A stretch of 64,000 nt of DNA from Gonapodya prolifera JEL478 (GCA_001574975.1 KQ965845.1:62001-126000); one strand, 5' to 3'. Shown: positions 11,269 to 23,424, counted from the stretch's first letter. Notes: generated from the letters alone by a model not told the origin. Program-made: numbers and translations.

Positions 11269-12110
11269 ATGGATGCCGCTGCTAGACTGGAACATCTCTT
11301 CATGCAGCAGTTCGACATGGACGATGGGCTCGACCAAACTGTCGGAGGTGTTGCAAAGGGGAACCGTCGCGGAAGCGAAGGCATCAAACTGGAAAAACGG
11401 AAGAGAATCGCAGAAGGGAACGACGGGGCCAAAGACGGACGTCGGCCTGGGGCGGTGGGTGGAGGAGGGAAGGCAGAAACGAAGACAAAGAAAAGACGGG
11501 TGGACGATGGGAGCCATCAGCGCGGGTCCTCGAGGTCTTTGGACGCTATTTTATCAAACTTGGACGTTTCAGATGATGGTTCGGTGTCAGAGAGCGGCGA
11601 GAGTGGTGCAGACTCGGAGGTGGAGGTGGATTCGGACGCTGATTCGTTCATCTCGGACGACTCGCAGGATCTCATGGACGGGGTCGAGGGTGATGACGAC
11701 GAGGACGATGAAGAGCAAGACGATGAAGAAGACGAAGCTGGCGCTGCAGATAAACATAAGCGCTCGTCTGGCCCTCGGCCTCCTCCAGGACCGATTGTCG
11801 TCGTCGCATCGGACCCCGCTGCCCGCCCACGCGCGTCTGATGGGCGGTCTAAAGCTGATTGGAAGGCCTTTATGGTGCGTAGCCTACCTCGCCTTTTTTT
11901 GTTGTCGCCGAGCTGACGTTCGGTTTGTTGTGCACGATGAAGTCCTCCAAAGTCTCCAAACTCACCGCATCCGGCCAACCACCACGCAAGCCGCAGAATA
12001 AAGCGGACGCCGCGGAGGACGAGGAAGCGAGACGGGATGACAAGGAGTTGGCGGATTTGTTGAAGGAGTCGGGGTTGATTGAGGAGATTAGTGAGTTTCT
12101 GTTGAGATGA
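11269..12110 (+). CDS. Faf1/C1orf131-like (DUF4602) ribosome-biogenesis candidate
   Basis: Two exons, 11269-11874 and 11943-12110, joined in phase 0 (GTGCGT donor, GATGAAG acceptor), give 257 residues. The N-terminus (MDAAARLEHLFMQQF) is followed by a basic patch with KTKKRR, then a long acidic tract rich in Asp/Glu (about residues 100-170). The C-terminal part reads KADWKAFMSSKVSKL and then DDKELADLLKESGLIEEI. The WKxFMSSKxSK element followed by a 'DKEL..LL...LIEE' helix resembles the DUF4602 domain of yeast Faf1 and human C1orf131, small-subunit processome factors of the nucleolus. The match is from memory of the family pattern, so the name is tentative. The gene structure itself is well supported. 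Confidence 0.65.
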
Positions 12111-12319
12111 TCAGGGGATGGACTCTAGGGGGTTGTGATGCCCGTGTGGTGGGGGACGGTGTCATGTCCAGGGTGATGATTTGGGAACTGTCGATGTCTT
12201 ATGAGTACGGCGGACTTTCCCACACTAACCCCAACTTCCCACCTCCCCCATCAATTATTCATCACCGGTGAACAACAGCTACGTCTTCTCTTCCCGCTCG
12301 TGATCGTCGACGCCACATC

Positions 12320-12944
12320 ATGTCGCGAGCGGCTTCGCTCGGACTTGCGGTGAGCTCAACGACATTGTATCCTCCTTTATCTTCCCCCTCACGTCACCCG
12401 CACGTCCTCCTCTACCACCATCACCCCAACCCACCGACCCCGGACCCACCCATACCGTACCCCTTTACAAAAGCCCGACAAATCCCAACAACCGCTTCAA
12501 GTCCGTCTCGGGATCGTCCGCGCACGCCACTCACGGGCGCTGTCCAACCTCGAATCAGCACGCGACCAAGGCGTCTACGCTTCACACCTCAAGGGGCAGC
12601 TTGCGCGCGGGGTGGGCCTTAACCAGAGCGGCGGCGGTAGTGGCGTGGCGGAACTGAAGGGGAAGAAGCGGGAGCGGAAGCTTGGGAGGAAGGAGAAGGC
12701 GTGGGCGACGGGTGGAGTGGGAAGAGTGAGTGGAGCGGTTTTGAGGGTGACAAAGGAGGAGATGAAGAGAGTGGAAGGTACTGGGGGCAGTGGAGAAGGG
12801 GTGAAGAAAGCGGGTCGTGGAAAGGCGCAAATAAAGGGGCAAATAAAGGGGGAACGTGAAGGTGGAAGAGGTGCAAAAGGTGGCAGAGGTGGAAAAGGTG
12901 GCAGAGGGTCCAAGAGTAGAGGCGGTAAGCGTGGGCATTATTAG
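12320..12944 (+). CDS. Small basic protein with Lys/Gly/Arg-rich tail
   Basis: Exon 1 (12320-12349, MSRAASLGLA) joins exon 2 (12474-12944) in phase 0 through a GTGAGC donor and an AAAAG acceptor, giving 166 residues. The middle reads VRLGIVRARHSRALSNLESA then RDQGVYASHLKGQLARGVG. A very basic segment with KGKKRERKLGRKEKAW follows, then GRVSGAVLRVTKEEMKRV. The tail is KGGRGGKGGRGSKSRGGKRG. Composition and size suggest a nucleolar or RNA-binding protein, and the upstream neighbour (same strand, about 210 bp away) is also a candidate ribosome-biogenesis factor. I do not recognise the family. Confidence 0.65.
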
Positions 12945-13824
12945 AGTGCTCTGTTGTTTGATTCAGATAATATTGCTTGATCAACCTGTTAAGTGTTCGG
13001 AAAGAGCGCAAAAGGACGGCCGGTTGTTGACATGGCAATTTGCAAAGAATGTTGCGTTGAAGGAGGACTTTGGCCAGCCATAATAACAAAAGAGAACTTT
13101 CCCCGTTCCTTGTTTTCTTTGCAGGCAGACGTAGGCCACCACAGTTTGAAGACAATTGCCTGACATGCATGTTGATTATCATCACCAACACGTCAAGAAG
13201 AGCTTAACACCAACTCCACAACGTGCAAAAGCGTCGTTGGAAGGACGTTGGCGTGGAAAGCATGTGCGCATATCCTCCTGTGATTGCAAGTCCAAGGTTC
13301 GAGATGATATTGCTACAAGGACGGCGAAAGCGCAACCGGTGGCCCCAAACACCTCGACGTGCAGGAGCATTGTTGGAAGACTTTGGTACCGAAAATGTAC
13401 ACTTCTATCTTCCATTCCTTCTGCAGTCCCTTCATCTGAAGTACGAGGTACACATGTCTGACCTTGCTCCGTGTTCACAACATAGACCGAGATGCAAAAA
13501 AAATTACGAAGCTCTTCAAAGCTCAAAATGCATCCAAACGTGTCTCCCTTGCATTGCACGCGCAGGTAGTGCTGCCCTTGTAGGGATGAGGCAATCGGCG
13601 TTTAGTGGCACCATCAAATTACCAGTGTCGCCATAATGCGCACGCGCGTCCTAGCACGCATGCCGAGTCTAATGTTCTCATAATTTCAAGAAGTGAATCT
13701 CGATTGTTTTTCACTGTTGTTCTATTTTCGGTGAGGCCAGCTGCTATGTTTGCCCGCCCTGAAACACAACCTCGTGACCACCACTATCCAAAATAGGACA
13801 TTTCCCCCGCCTGCACCAACCGCG
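12945..13824. other. Intergenic stretch, no confident gene
   Basis: About 880 bp. A minus-strand open frame (13182-13559) contains TGCAFAVLVAISSRT, which faintly echoes GCAFAVLKYFSRTT in the gene at 16402-17695. The similarity is too short to call. The last 80 bases are the probable leader of the UNC-93-like gene. Confidence 0.35.
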
Positions 13825-16004
13825 ATGCCCGACGGTTCAGACGCCCCGCACGCAGCCATCGCGAAGGAACATGCGCCTATTCCGCGCCACGAGCGCGTTT
13901 CTTCCCAGAGAGCGCACTCCGATCACCGCAGCTTACCCCACAGCATGTCGACGAGAAGCATCGCAAGTATTCGAGTTCACGTGAGCGACGAGAAGGAAAA
14001 CGAGGAGGAGAAGGCAGAGAAGGACGGTGCGTGTTGCTCTACTGCTGGTACCGCTCAAATCTCCGCGCTCACTCGGGCTGCTGTCCCCATCACATCAGAT
14101 TTCGTGGCGGAGACGACACCCCTCCTCACCAAACCCGTCCCCACCACACCCTCCTACTCCCACTCCTACACATCCGCCTCATTCCAAATCCTCCTCCTCT
14201 CACTCGCACTCTCCTTCGGTCCCACATTCTGGGGCGCCCTCCAAGCGCTCGGCGGAGCCGGCAGGGGCGAACATGCACACACGAGTGCGGGGCTTGCGGT
14301 GCTGTATGTGTGCTTTACGGTCTCATGTCTTGTTGTTGGGACGCTTGGTGATAGGATGAGAGCGCCGAGGACAATGCTGGCGATTGGTGGACTGGGGCAT
14401 GTGCAGTACATTGCGGTGCTTTGGCTCATAGCAAGTCAGAAATCGGATACGAGGGAGAACGTTCCAGCCAATGCTTTTGTGGAGCTGGGAACCATCACCG
14501 ACCAAGACGGAGTCACCCTCCTCATCATCTCATCCGCCATCCTCGGCCTTTGCAAAGGCCCACTCTGGATAACGCAGTCCCAGCTCTTCTTGTCCTACCC
14601 GGACGCCTCGAATCGAGGCTCATCCGCGGGGACATACGTCACCGTGAACAACCTCGTGTCCGTGCTCGGGAGCCTCTTGCCGTTTGTACTCAACTACATG
14701 GGAGGCGACGGTAAAGGTGGTGTGAGTGAGGCGACGTATGGTGTCGCAACGTGAGTATTTCTGCAAACGTTTGCTGCTTGGAAATTGGAATCAATACGAA
14801 ATCTCAATTCTCAAAACACTCTTGTCCACCCGGCGGCACCAAGGGCACTCATATCCCTCTCATTCCTCTTCCCCCTTCTCATGGCATCCTTCACGTCTGT
14901 GCGGCGATCAGACGGGTCGTCACCGCAATGGGAGCCCGTCGACCGCACAAAAACACTTATAGCTGACGCAAGGGAGATGCTTGCCACGTTCGTGATGCCT
15001 GAAATGCTTTTGCTCGCACCGTTGTGAGTGATGAAGTGGCACTGATGGTGTCTGTGGTTTTGGTGTGCTGATCGTGCGCCCGGTGTGTGTTCTTTCACAG
15101 GTTGTTCTCGTTCGGCGCTCCTGCATCATTGTAAGTGCGTCACGACCTTCACCTCCCATTAAACTGGCGACAACCGACTCTCCCCCCACCCCAACTACCC
15201 CATCACAAAGCATCTGGAACCACCTTAACCTCCCCCGCTTCACCGTCCGCACGCGCGCCCTCAACAACATCCTCGCCCGCGTCTTTGGTATTGCTTCCGG
15301 TGCCTGGTTTGCGCGGCGACTCGACTCGTCCCATTCCTCCCCACGCGCGAGAGCTCGCAAGGCGCTCAAGATCACGGCGGGGCTGATAGCCCTCTTTTGG
15401 GCGTCCGTGGGAATCTTCGGGTACTTGGTTGAGCCGAGGCAGGATGGGTCTGACGAGGGCAAGCTGGACTTCCTGAGTGCGGACTCGTGGGCGGGCGTGG
15501 CGGTGTATGCGGGAAGTGGGCTCGTGGATGGGTTGGCGATGGTGTTTGGTACGTTTTCATCCTTCCTCGTTCCTTCCCTCGCCCATGTACCCCAACCCAA
15601 CCCCCCTCTGTGCCCCACCTCACCCCCCCTTCCCTTCCCCCCTCACCTCTCCACTTCCCCCTCTGCTCCCTCCCCCCCCCTCCGGCAGTATACTGGCTCA
15701 TTGCCCACCTCTCCCTCCCCCCCTCCACCCACGTGCGCTTCTCCGCCGCGCGGCACGTCTGGGGCGCCGTCGCGCTCGCGGTCGGGTTCGGGATGAGCGC
15801 TGCGGGCGTGGGTGAACGGTGGCAGTGGGGGTGGTGTGCGAGTTGGGGGGTTGGTGGGGTGAGTTGAGGGGCTGGTGTGTGTCGGGATTTGGAGGCTAAC
15901 CGTGCTTTTTGGTGTGGTAGTTCGTACCGGTGTATTGGCTGATTGAGCGCCACGTGGCCGACGAGCAGGCGGCTGAGGATGGGGAGGAAGAGGTTGTTGT
16001 GTGA
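13825..16004 (+). CDS. UNC-93-like MFS transporter
   Basis: Six exons (13825-14750, 14844-15023, 15101-15130, 15211-15548, 15689-15858, 15921-16004) join in consistent phases to 575 residues. After a hydrophilic N-terminus of about 110 residues come TM segments beginning with FQILLLSLALSFG and then TFWGALQALGGAG. GLAVLYVCFTVSC and TLGDRM follow. The loop between later helices reads ILGLCKGPLWITQSQLFLSY, and the second half carries RFTVRTRALNN, a signature of fungal UNC-93 relatives. VYWLIAH and PVYWLIERH lie near the C-terminus. Animal UNC-93 proteins modulate potassium channels or trafficking; fungal members are putative membrane transporters of unknown substrate. The start at 13825 (CGCGATGCCC) is preferred; an in-frame ATG at 13750 would add 25 residues. 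Exon 3 is only 30 bp. Confidence 0.9.
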
Positions 16005-16401
16005 ATTGTGATGTGGTGAACGAATTTCAGCAGTATTTGGTCATGCACACCGAGTAATTACCATCTAATGTGTAAATAGCTGTCGTTCCGAGAAGTTATA
16101 AATGTATGGGTTCAACCTCCAATCACGGGCGGGGACAACCATCCAAAAAATCAAATTACAATACAAAGTGAAGATGTTTGCTTTGGTCTGAAAACCGAAG
16201 CAAAGCGAAGACACCCGCCTCCAGTCACATCAGCCACGCTATCTGGCCACCAACTCTACCTCCTCTACCTTTCATGTCACATTCGCTCAGTCAGCCATCG
16301 AGCTTGTCCGCCGCTCTCGACCAATCCGTGCCAGGTGGTGGTCGCTCGACTCCCGCCGCGGCCGTCGCGGAATCCGGGGAGATTATGTAGAATTGTAACC
16401 T
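16005..16401. other. Short intergenic stretch
   Basis: About 400 bp between two same-strand genes. It holds an AT-rich 3' flank of the UNC-93-like gene and an upstream region of the next gene. No motif was recognised. Confidence 0.4.
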
Positions 16402-17695
16402 GTGGCATCTTCGCGTGTCGCATCTTTGGCCACTTCGACGGGTTTCAAAGTCGTTCGAGCGGGATGTTCTGCAAACGTTGCATGCTCCGGTTTCGAAGGG
16501 CCTGCAGTACTGCCAGAACCAAAGGTCCGCGAGAGCTGGCGCGGTATGTTCTTTGTTCTGATGAAGTACCATGTACTAGCACCTGTGATCGAAGTACTCC
16601 GGGAGGTTGGAGTCGACTTTTTAACACTCGCAGACATCATTGGGAAGAAGACAAAGCTGTCGGAAGCAAACGCAGCGTTATTGCTGTGTCGGCTTGGCTA
16701 TGGACGTAAATTAGCGCTGGTTCGCAACCTTGCATATGTTGTATACGTTGCTTTTGCGGAAGAAAGGAGACCCGATGGTAGTTTCTGGAATGGAATTCGG
16801 AATGAATACGGACGTAATTTCCAAGAAGTAAGCGTTGTTCGAGAGGCCTTTTTGCACCTGTCAAATTATTTTGTATCTCCAATCACAGGATATCACTGCT
16901 GTGCTTTCAGCGAACCCAACCCCACCCTGTCCACAAGTATTTCTGCATGACAGATGGATTCCCTTTATTCGGAGCATGCATGAAGGGGATATGCCTGATT
17001 CAATGTTACAGCAAGCTGGAAGTGAAGAGGCATTTTTGGAGGGACTGAACCATGCAAAGCTTCCTCGAGAGACCTTCCTCTATGCTCTTCAGGACCTCTG
17101 GAGTATCTTCCTGACAACAGGCAGCGATTGCAATTGTCCACATGCTGTAAAAGCACTGCTTCAGTCCAACGAAATCACAGTGTTGGAATGCTTTTGGATC
17201 CTAGATTGGATGGTAGTCGACAACACCTTTCAAATGGTTGAGGGGCTCTTCAAAGCTGAAGTCCATCCATCAACTCAAAAGTGGACATGTATACTGCCTG
17301 GGTGCTTTGTGATGGGCGCAATGAAGTCATTGGTCCTCTCATTGTCGCGGCCTATATCTGTTTCGCGCGAGGGCTGGTGCGTCCTCGGTTGTGCATTTGC
17401 GGTGTTGAAGTACTTCAGTCGCACAACGGTAGATGTGATGTGGCTCATGCCTCATTTGTTGAACTTGTGGGCTGACAAATATGCACTGGCCAAAAAAGAC
17501 TTCGCGGTGCCATTTCTTCAAGGAATGTTGAGTCGAATAGTCACGGAGCAAGGATCGCTGTCAGTTTCATCTGACCGAGCTGAGTTAAAGAAGATCACCG
17601 ACAATTTGACCAGCATGGGTCTCACCAAGGAGGAAGCCGCGGAAGTCCAGTCTATTTTGGGAAGCGAGCTCAATTATTTAGTCAGACGGCGCTGA
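16402..17695 (+). CDS. Unnamed helical family, member A
   Basis: Two exons (16402-16827 and 16889-17695, GTAAGC donor, ATCACAG acceptor, phase 0) encode 410 residues. Residues 45-125 read RGMFFVLMKYHVLAPVIEV then DFLTLADIIGKKTKLSEANA and LLLCRLGYGRKLALVRNL. This segment aligns with the gene at 39524-40984 (DMFYFLFRLYGLPFVERLL, DFTTFANLIETNPCLTG, IIARSRYRKMPHVARFL). The remainder is predicted mostly helical, with WCVLGCAFAVLKYFSRTTVD and a terminal UBA-like helix pair (NLTSMGLTKEEAAEVQSILG). No signal peptide, long TM segment or catalytic motif is seen. The protein is intact here. The function is unknown; the family is so far recognisable only from its two other loci in this window. Confidence 0.75.
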
Positions 17696-18201
17696 CGAGC
17701 TTCAATCCATTGAATAAGCAAGCATGCACATATTTATGTTTGAGTGTACGTCAGAAAAGAGGTGCTCGTGTGTGGCAATTGGAGGATGAATTCGTTTCGG
17801 TCACGACCACGATGTGCAAACTGCATTTTTGGGTACCTCGTACAGTTGCGGTAGTACGGGTCCACCGAGAGAAAGCTAGAAACTGTACTTGCGGATGGGT
17901 GGGCTGGAGCGTACGTGCTGCCCCCCCTGCTCGTGACGTACTGGCTCCTCGCCCACCTCTCGCCCNCCCCCCCCCCCTCCACACGCGTGTGCGTCTCCGC
18001 CGCGCTCACGGTCAGCTTCGTTATGTCGGTGCAGTGTTCTCCAAATCACGGGACGTGGAAAACAATCAACGTTCTGTTCAACCTCCAATCTCTGGTGTAC
18101 AAGCATCCAAGAAAGCTAACTAACCACTACGACAAGTGCGCGCCGGAAAGAAACGGCGGCACACATCAAAACTTCAAGCAAACGCGTCCACTGTCCACAA
18201 A
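17696..18201. other. Intergenic stretch holding a transporter-exon relic
   Basis: About 500 bp between convergent genes. Apart from the relic described separately (about 17925-18040, with an N at 17947 inside a C-run) nothing is recognised. Confidence 0.4.
17925..18040 (+). pseudogene. Relic of an UNC-93-like exon
   Basis: Reads VTYWLLAHLS, a C-rich homopolymer containing one N, then STRVCVSAALTVSFVMS. It aligns with the fifth exon of the UNC-93-like gene 2.2 kb upstream (VYWLIAHLSLPPSTHVRFSA). At DNA level TACTGGCTC..TGCCCACCTCTC and CTCCGCCGCG are shared. The flanking text (AYVLPPLLV) differs, so it probably derives from another paralog or an old partial duplication. No complete gene surrounds it. 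Confidence 0.5.
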
Positions 18202-19918
18202 TCACATATCGCGCTGATCAAACACATGCACCATACGATCCCACTGCTGCGGGCTCATGATCTTGAGCAGGAACGTGAGCAGCTTGGACTCGAATCCGAC
18301 GAGGTTGTGCGGGTTGGGACGCCACTGTGGGTCGGTGAGCGGTTTGACGTGATGGTGAGTGGATAAACCGGGGGCAAAAGAGGGAGGGAGGGGAATGTCT
18401 ACGTACCGCGTGGACTTGTCCGACCATAACGTTCATAACCTCGGGGGGCTCCAACACGCGGGGCATCTGTGGGACGGGTGTGTGAACGTTATTACGTGAG
18501 TCAAACTTTCACCATGCCGGGACTGCGAAGTCCTCCACAAAACTCCCACTCACCGCGGTATGGAACGCGCTCCTGGACATGCGCTTCCTGATATCCGCTT
18601 CGCCGCCGTACGCCTCGATGACCTCCTTGGGTTGGGACAGGATGCGCTGGATCTTGCGCTCGTCGATCACGGTCAAGAAGGGCGTGCGAGCGTAGTACTG
18701 GAAGGGGGATGTGAATATCGTGGTGTGGGTGAGTGTGAAGTGGCGGGGGAGAAGGGGTAGTGAGGAACTTACGGGCTCGATGAGAGATACGTGAATTCCT
18801 TGATGGGCGACCTCTTGGCGGAGAGTCACGCCGAAGACTTGTGCGGCGTGTTTTGACGCGCAGTATGAGCCTGGGAAGTGGGACGCGAAGTATGGTTTAC
18901 TGGACAGAAAAACCCTTTCAACCGGAAGAGAGCATACCACTCGGGCTTGCCTTCACGGACCCCGCAATGCTGCTGACGGTCACGATTCTTGGAGGTGGAG
19001 CCTGGCCAGCAGCGATCGCGCTCTTGTTCGAGGCCACGTAGCGGCGCAGGAGGGGCAAGAAGGCCATGGTGACGCGGACGACCCCGTAGTACTACGATGG
19101 GGAGAAACGATCGTTGGCAGAGTGGGATGATGTGAATGTCGGATTCCCTGGACTCACGTTGACCTCCATGTCTTTTTGGATCATGTCCATGGGAGAGAGC
19201 TCCCATTTGTAAGCGGCGTGGAGACCAGCCTGAGAAACCGCAGCTCGGGTTACTGGTTCAACATCAAGGGTAAGTCGACTAAGTGCAGCTCACATTGTTG
19301 ACGAGACAGAAGAGCCCTTCAGGCGCCTCACGCTCAAACAAAGCACGGCAGGCTTGGACGTCCGCGTCTTTGGTGACGTCGAGCTGGAAGGATTCAAACA
19401 GCAGGAACGTTCAATTAGGGAGAACCATAGTGAAATTGAGGAAAGGCGCGAGCCTACCTTGACGGCACGAATCGTGCGGTACCGGGAGTCAGAGGTAGCG
19501 AGCTTGGTAAAGCTTTCGATACCGCCGTCTGGTGATCGAGAAAGGTGTCGGCAAGACACATTCCGATAAACGGTCCCCCAATAATGACGGATGAATCTTA
19601 CCAGTGAGACACGCAGCGTAAACAGTGTAGCCTTTCTCGGCGAGCTGCTTGGCGGTGATGTTTCCGAAGCCTACGCGACACCGGTTTTCTTCAACCTGGA
19701 TCACCGAGGACAGAATTCTCTCCCTCACCGGTATCACACCCCGTCACGAATACCTTCAACCCCTTGGTGTTCTTAATCTTCCTATCGCCCAAGATCCCTG
19801 CCGCCGTTCGTGTCGCGGCAAGTGCGAGCAGCGCAATGCCGCCCGCGACAACGGGTTTGGGAAGTCCCGTGCGCGCCGAGGCCGCGTCGAGGAAGGCGGA
19901 AACAGCGGAAAAGGGCAT
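18202..19918 (-). CDS. Short-chain dehydrogenase, retinol/17-beta-HSD-like (SDR9C type)
   Basis: Ten short exons join in frame from the ATG at 19918 to the TGA at 18202. An N-terminal hydrophobic anchor (VVAGGIALLALAA) precedes FVTGCDTGFGNITAKQLAEK, the TGxxxGxG cofactor loop. KLDVTKD follows (dinucleotide-binding Asp), then CLVNNAGL (NNAG) and RIVTVSSIAG (catalytic Ser). Next comes GSYCASKHAAQVFG (YxxxK catalytic pair) and a C-terminal substrate-binding part ending WRPNPHNLVGFESKLLTFLL. TGCDTGFG and the N-terminal anchor are typical of the RDH/11-cis/HSD17B6 group, membrane-bound oxidoreductases of retinol, sterol or other lipid alcohols using NAD(P). The intron after SSIAG needs a GTCCGT donor, weaker than the others; all other borders are canonical. 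The gene looks intact. The substrate cannot be told. Confidence 0.88.
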
Positions 19919-20201
19919 TGAGAGTTCGGTTTGGCGGAGTTGTGGGGGTCAATGCAGTGGATGGGAGCAGATGGAGAATCTGTTCGGCTCGTGGCGTTCG
20001 AGGTCACCCGATTCCTGCGGCCCATGCGGGGGACACACAAAATGTATCGAACAGAACTCTTCTACCTTGTGATTTCTATTGCGAAACATGCATGCTGGTT
20101 GAATTTTTTTCTTTGATATCAGATCAATGGAAGCTCCAACCTCACCACCTCTCCCGAATCAGAATGCTTCCCGATGCATAAATCTCTTCGACAAAAAATC
20201 C

Positions 20202-21353
20202 ATCAAGACACGTCAGCTTCCTTCTTGTTCTTGTTATAAGCACACTTCTGCCTGTGTCGTGTGACAGAGTCCTTCCGGGTGTATCTGCCATTGCATAGAT
20301 CGCAATAGTAGTATCTGTGAATTTCGTGGACTTCTTGGTGCCTGTTGAGGTCGTAAACGCGTCTGTGGGGATGGAGAGAACGTTCGAGTTACGATTGGTG
20401 TTGTGATGATGCTGAGAAGTGGAAGTGGCACCCACACGAAGGTCCTTTCGCACATGTCGCCTACCAAACGACGAAAAGAATGTGAGCAATAATAGTAATA
20501 AGGTGGTATTTCTTATTTTTATTTTGGAAATAAGACAGGTACTCACAGCCATATCTTGTCTCGTTTTGACGTTCCGGAATAATGTCCCGCATTTTGAACT
20601 TGCTCTGTTTCTGGACGGCTTCCTCTCCATCGTCGAATGAGCTCTCCTTAAAGTGGCCTTCGACAAAGTGACCGGTTAGTTCAGTGACAACTGGCGTCTC
20701 AGCTGCGTGACCTTACCATTACGTTTCCTCCGCTGGCGGACTTCGCGCTTTGGTTCACAGCTTTCAGTCGATGAGGCCGAGTGTTCTCGCGCAACAGCAA
20801 CTGGCTTGATTGTGGTTTCCGCTTTAAGTTTTGCGTAGAATTTTTTTGTCAAATCGGTCAGACGGCGGATCCTTTTCTTTCCTTTTGGTGGCGATTCCGT
20901 TGTGCTGCCGGTCGTGATGACAGGTGTATCCAAAATTGAGATCGGCGGTTCTAAGGGAGCGAGAGGGTGAGTTGCCCCAGCCGCCGTAAACTCGATCGGA
21001 AGGATCTCTGGGAGGACGTTCAGCGCGAGTTGTGCGTCGGAATCATTCTGACGTAATCCATCTTCATGTGACACGACGGCGAACGGCCCTGCTCCATCCC
21101 AAGCAGCACTGTACCCGTCCAGACTACTATCCATCGAAAGCGCCGGAAGAATGCTGTACGTTCCAGGAGGAAGGTGGATCCCGAGGCTCCCGAGGCTCCC
21201 GAGGTCCCCGAGGTCCCACCCTCCCATGACCGACGGCGTCACGGAGGTGCTTCCAGAAGAGTCTTCCGGGAATGGAACCGAGAAAGCAGGGGAAAGCGAC
21301 CGGGATTGGTCTGGATGTGAGGGAGGAAGAAGGAAGAAGGGGTCCCAGTCCAT
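20202..21353 (-). CDS. C2H2-type zinc-finger transcription factor
   Basis: Start ATG at 21353 (MDWDPFFLLPPSHPDQS). A 210-residue low-complexity N-terminal exon ends in a basic patch (EVRQRRKRN). Exons at 20547-20646, 20436-20460 and 20202-20362 then encode the finger region. Finger 1, spliced across two introns, reads CDMCERTFVRVYDLNRHQEV and ends in H (CxxC, HxxxH). Finger 2 reads CDLCNGRYTRKDSVTRHRQK and ends in C, a CxxC...HxxxC variant. A short basic tail follows (NKNKKEADVS). The junction after the first exon is ambiguous: a GTAAGG donor is strong but shifts frame, whereas the next GTCACG donor (exon end 20712) keeps the frame of the finger exons. A sequence-specific DNA-binding role in the nucleus is inferred from the fingers; no target is known. 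Confidence 0.75.
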
Positions 21354-22292
21354 TCGTGCTGCGTGGGATGTGAAGCGTTGGATTACACGTTTGGGAATCT
21401 TTCAGACTTGGCTCAACAGGAGGTCAACGCACCTTTGACGAAGAAGTGATTGTTGAGAGGGATATGCAGGGTCAAACAGAAGCCTGGTGCGAAAGACACA
21501 ACGGTGTCACCGAGGTTTTTGGAACTGTTGATCGTTCGTGTCACTGACCCAAGGTACCTCGCAGAGACTCGGGGCCGCTTCCTCAAAACTTAGAATGCAT
21601 CCAGTAAACGACTAGAAAAACTGACGCGACGGTAAAACCTTTCGAAATCGGCTGATGGGTGTGGGTTGAGAAGTAGAGCACCGCCTCTAGAAAGTTCCAA
21701 ATCCGGGTTTGAATGCACAGCATCCGTTACCAAACTATTTATTACCAAAGATGTTGATTTTGATGGAAAAGTAAGAATTCTATGTAGCGTATTCTTTGTG
21801 GTAATTTCGTGTGGAGTTTGATGATCTAGGTTCGGTGTCATGTGATTCTCGAGAGGCCACGTCACCGACATTCAGCGAGTTTAACGTTCCTAGTGATTAC
21901 GACGTATGACTTTTTACAATTCAAGTCCAACATATCTAACGGATGAAAACAAAGAAAATGCCACATCCACTCATTGGTCTGTCCCTTTGCCCTCTCAAAA
22001 ACAAAACCCACTTCTGCCGGAACCCTGTCAGTTTCTCAAAGATCACCAATCGTAGTGTAACCCAACTTCATCATCCCCAAAAACTACCGGCCCCGTTCCC
22101 GGCACACAATTACAGCATGGCACTGGAGTGAACGGAGGGTAGGGCGCTCTACGGCACGTCAGAGCACCACACTGTGAACAAGTAGCATGTCGGCTCCTTG
22201 CGTCCATCTTGCACAGTTCGCAAAAAAACCATGTCTGCAGTCTGTCACGGCTCCAAAGTTGCAGCTTAATCCGTACTCATAGTGCAGGAAAG
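21354..22292. other. Intergenic stretch, no gene recognised
   Basis: About 940 bp. A 93-codon minus-strand frame (21590-21871) has no recognisable domain and no spliced partner. Confidence 0.35.
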
Positions 22293-23043
22293 TTATGCAG
22301 AAATAACACAGGCACGCCTGTAGGCAACCCCAACAATTTCAGCCGCTTCCAACACATCAGGCTTGTAGGGAACTCCTTCTGGTCTTTGAGGCAGTGTTCC
22401 AGCTGCAACAATGCCCACACTGTAACTTTCGCAAAATTTCGGCTTAATGGTGAGGTTTGGGTTCATCTTCCCAAGATATTGAAGTGTTCTACTGTCAGAC
22501 TTTTTGATTTCACATCGGCACAGATTGAGAAGTTCGAGGCTGGAATCGTTGTTCCATTTTCCTGGACGATTGACATATGGCCAGTTTGAATAACCGGGAA
22601 AGTCCGGTGAGGATGCCTTCCCCAAAAGCGCTTCCATGCCGCTGACGTCAATATTGCTGCACCATTGAAAAGACAGTCGGCGAACCTCTGGGAGCTGCAT
22701 GACCACCAGAACTGTGAGGGCCGTCCCCGGAGTCCTGTTGAACTTCATCTCCAGAATCTCCGACATCCACAGGCCCTCGCCTTAGAGACAGAGCATTTCA
22801 GAGTTGGTGCAATCCACCGGGGTACCTGGCCCACAAATTCGGTGTACTCCAAGTCAGTGAAGTGCAGGGCAAGATCCGAAAGTCCAGCCATGTCCACACT
22901 GATGGAAGACCCACGACGGACTGCAGTGGTCGACACGTGGAAAAGAGGCGGATGATGGCTCCAACGGGGAGGAGGCGGGTGATAAATTGGAGGATTTCGA
23001 GAGGGAGGATGGAGGGAGAGGACACGCTGTTCATTGTGGCCAT
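22293..23043 (-). pseudogene. F-box protein with LRR-like C-terminal part, frame inconsistent
   Basis: The ATG at 23043 begins an F-box: SILPLEILQFITRLLPVGAI then IRLFSTCRPLQSVVGLPSVW. Downstream, leucine-rich-like text (LPEVRRLSFQWCSNIDVSG, LELLNLCRCEIKK) runs to a stop at 22293. Between them the best splice candidates (GTACCC donor at about 22833, CTCTAAG acceptor near 22790) do not restore the frame. Either an exon is missed or a small indel exists. F-box proteins recruit substrates to SCF ubiquitin ligases; the LRR part would bind the substrate. The identification rests on the F-box pattern. Confidence 0.55.
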
Positions 23044-23424
23044 GGCGATTGCAACCGGCAGGTGTGGAAAAGGTTTGATCCGCTCCCGTAGAAGAGAAAG
23101 AGAGGGGGGCAGAGGGGGGAAGTGATGCTCAAAAACACTTTGCCACTCATGTTTGTGCGCAAGTCAACTCCACCCTCATTACCCTCCACCCATGCAAAGC
23201 GAGTTCAAATTGAATTTGCCTCGATACCGGTTTGGTATGTTAGAAACAACACAAAAGGGGAGGGAAGACTGTGGCAGTAGACCGGTATGCCAGTTTAATC
23301 AGTATCGAAATGAAATGTACGTCATACCCTTATCAATGCAAATGAAATGGATAAATGCATATCCCACCACCACCCTTTCCAGAAAATGTCCCCTTCCGCA
23401 GTCTGTCACTGCCCACCACACATC

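Noticed and set aside
13182-13559. Minus-strand frame with GCAFAVLVAISSRT resembling member A of the helical family
   Set aside because: Only about 14 residues match, with no conserved neighbours. Probably chance; a profile search could reopen it.
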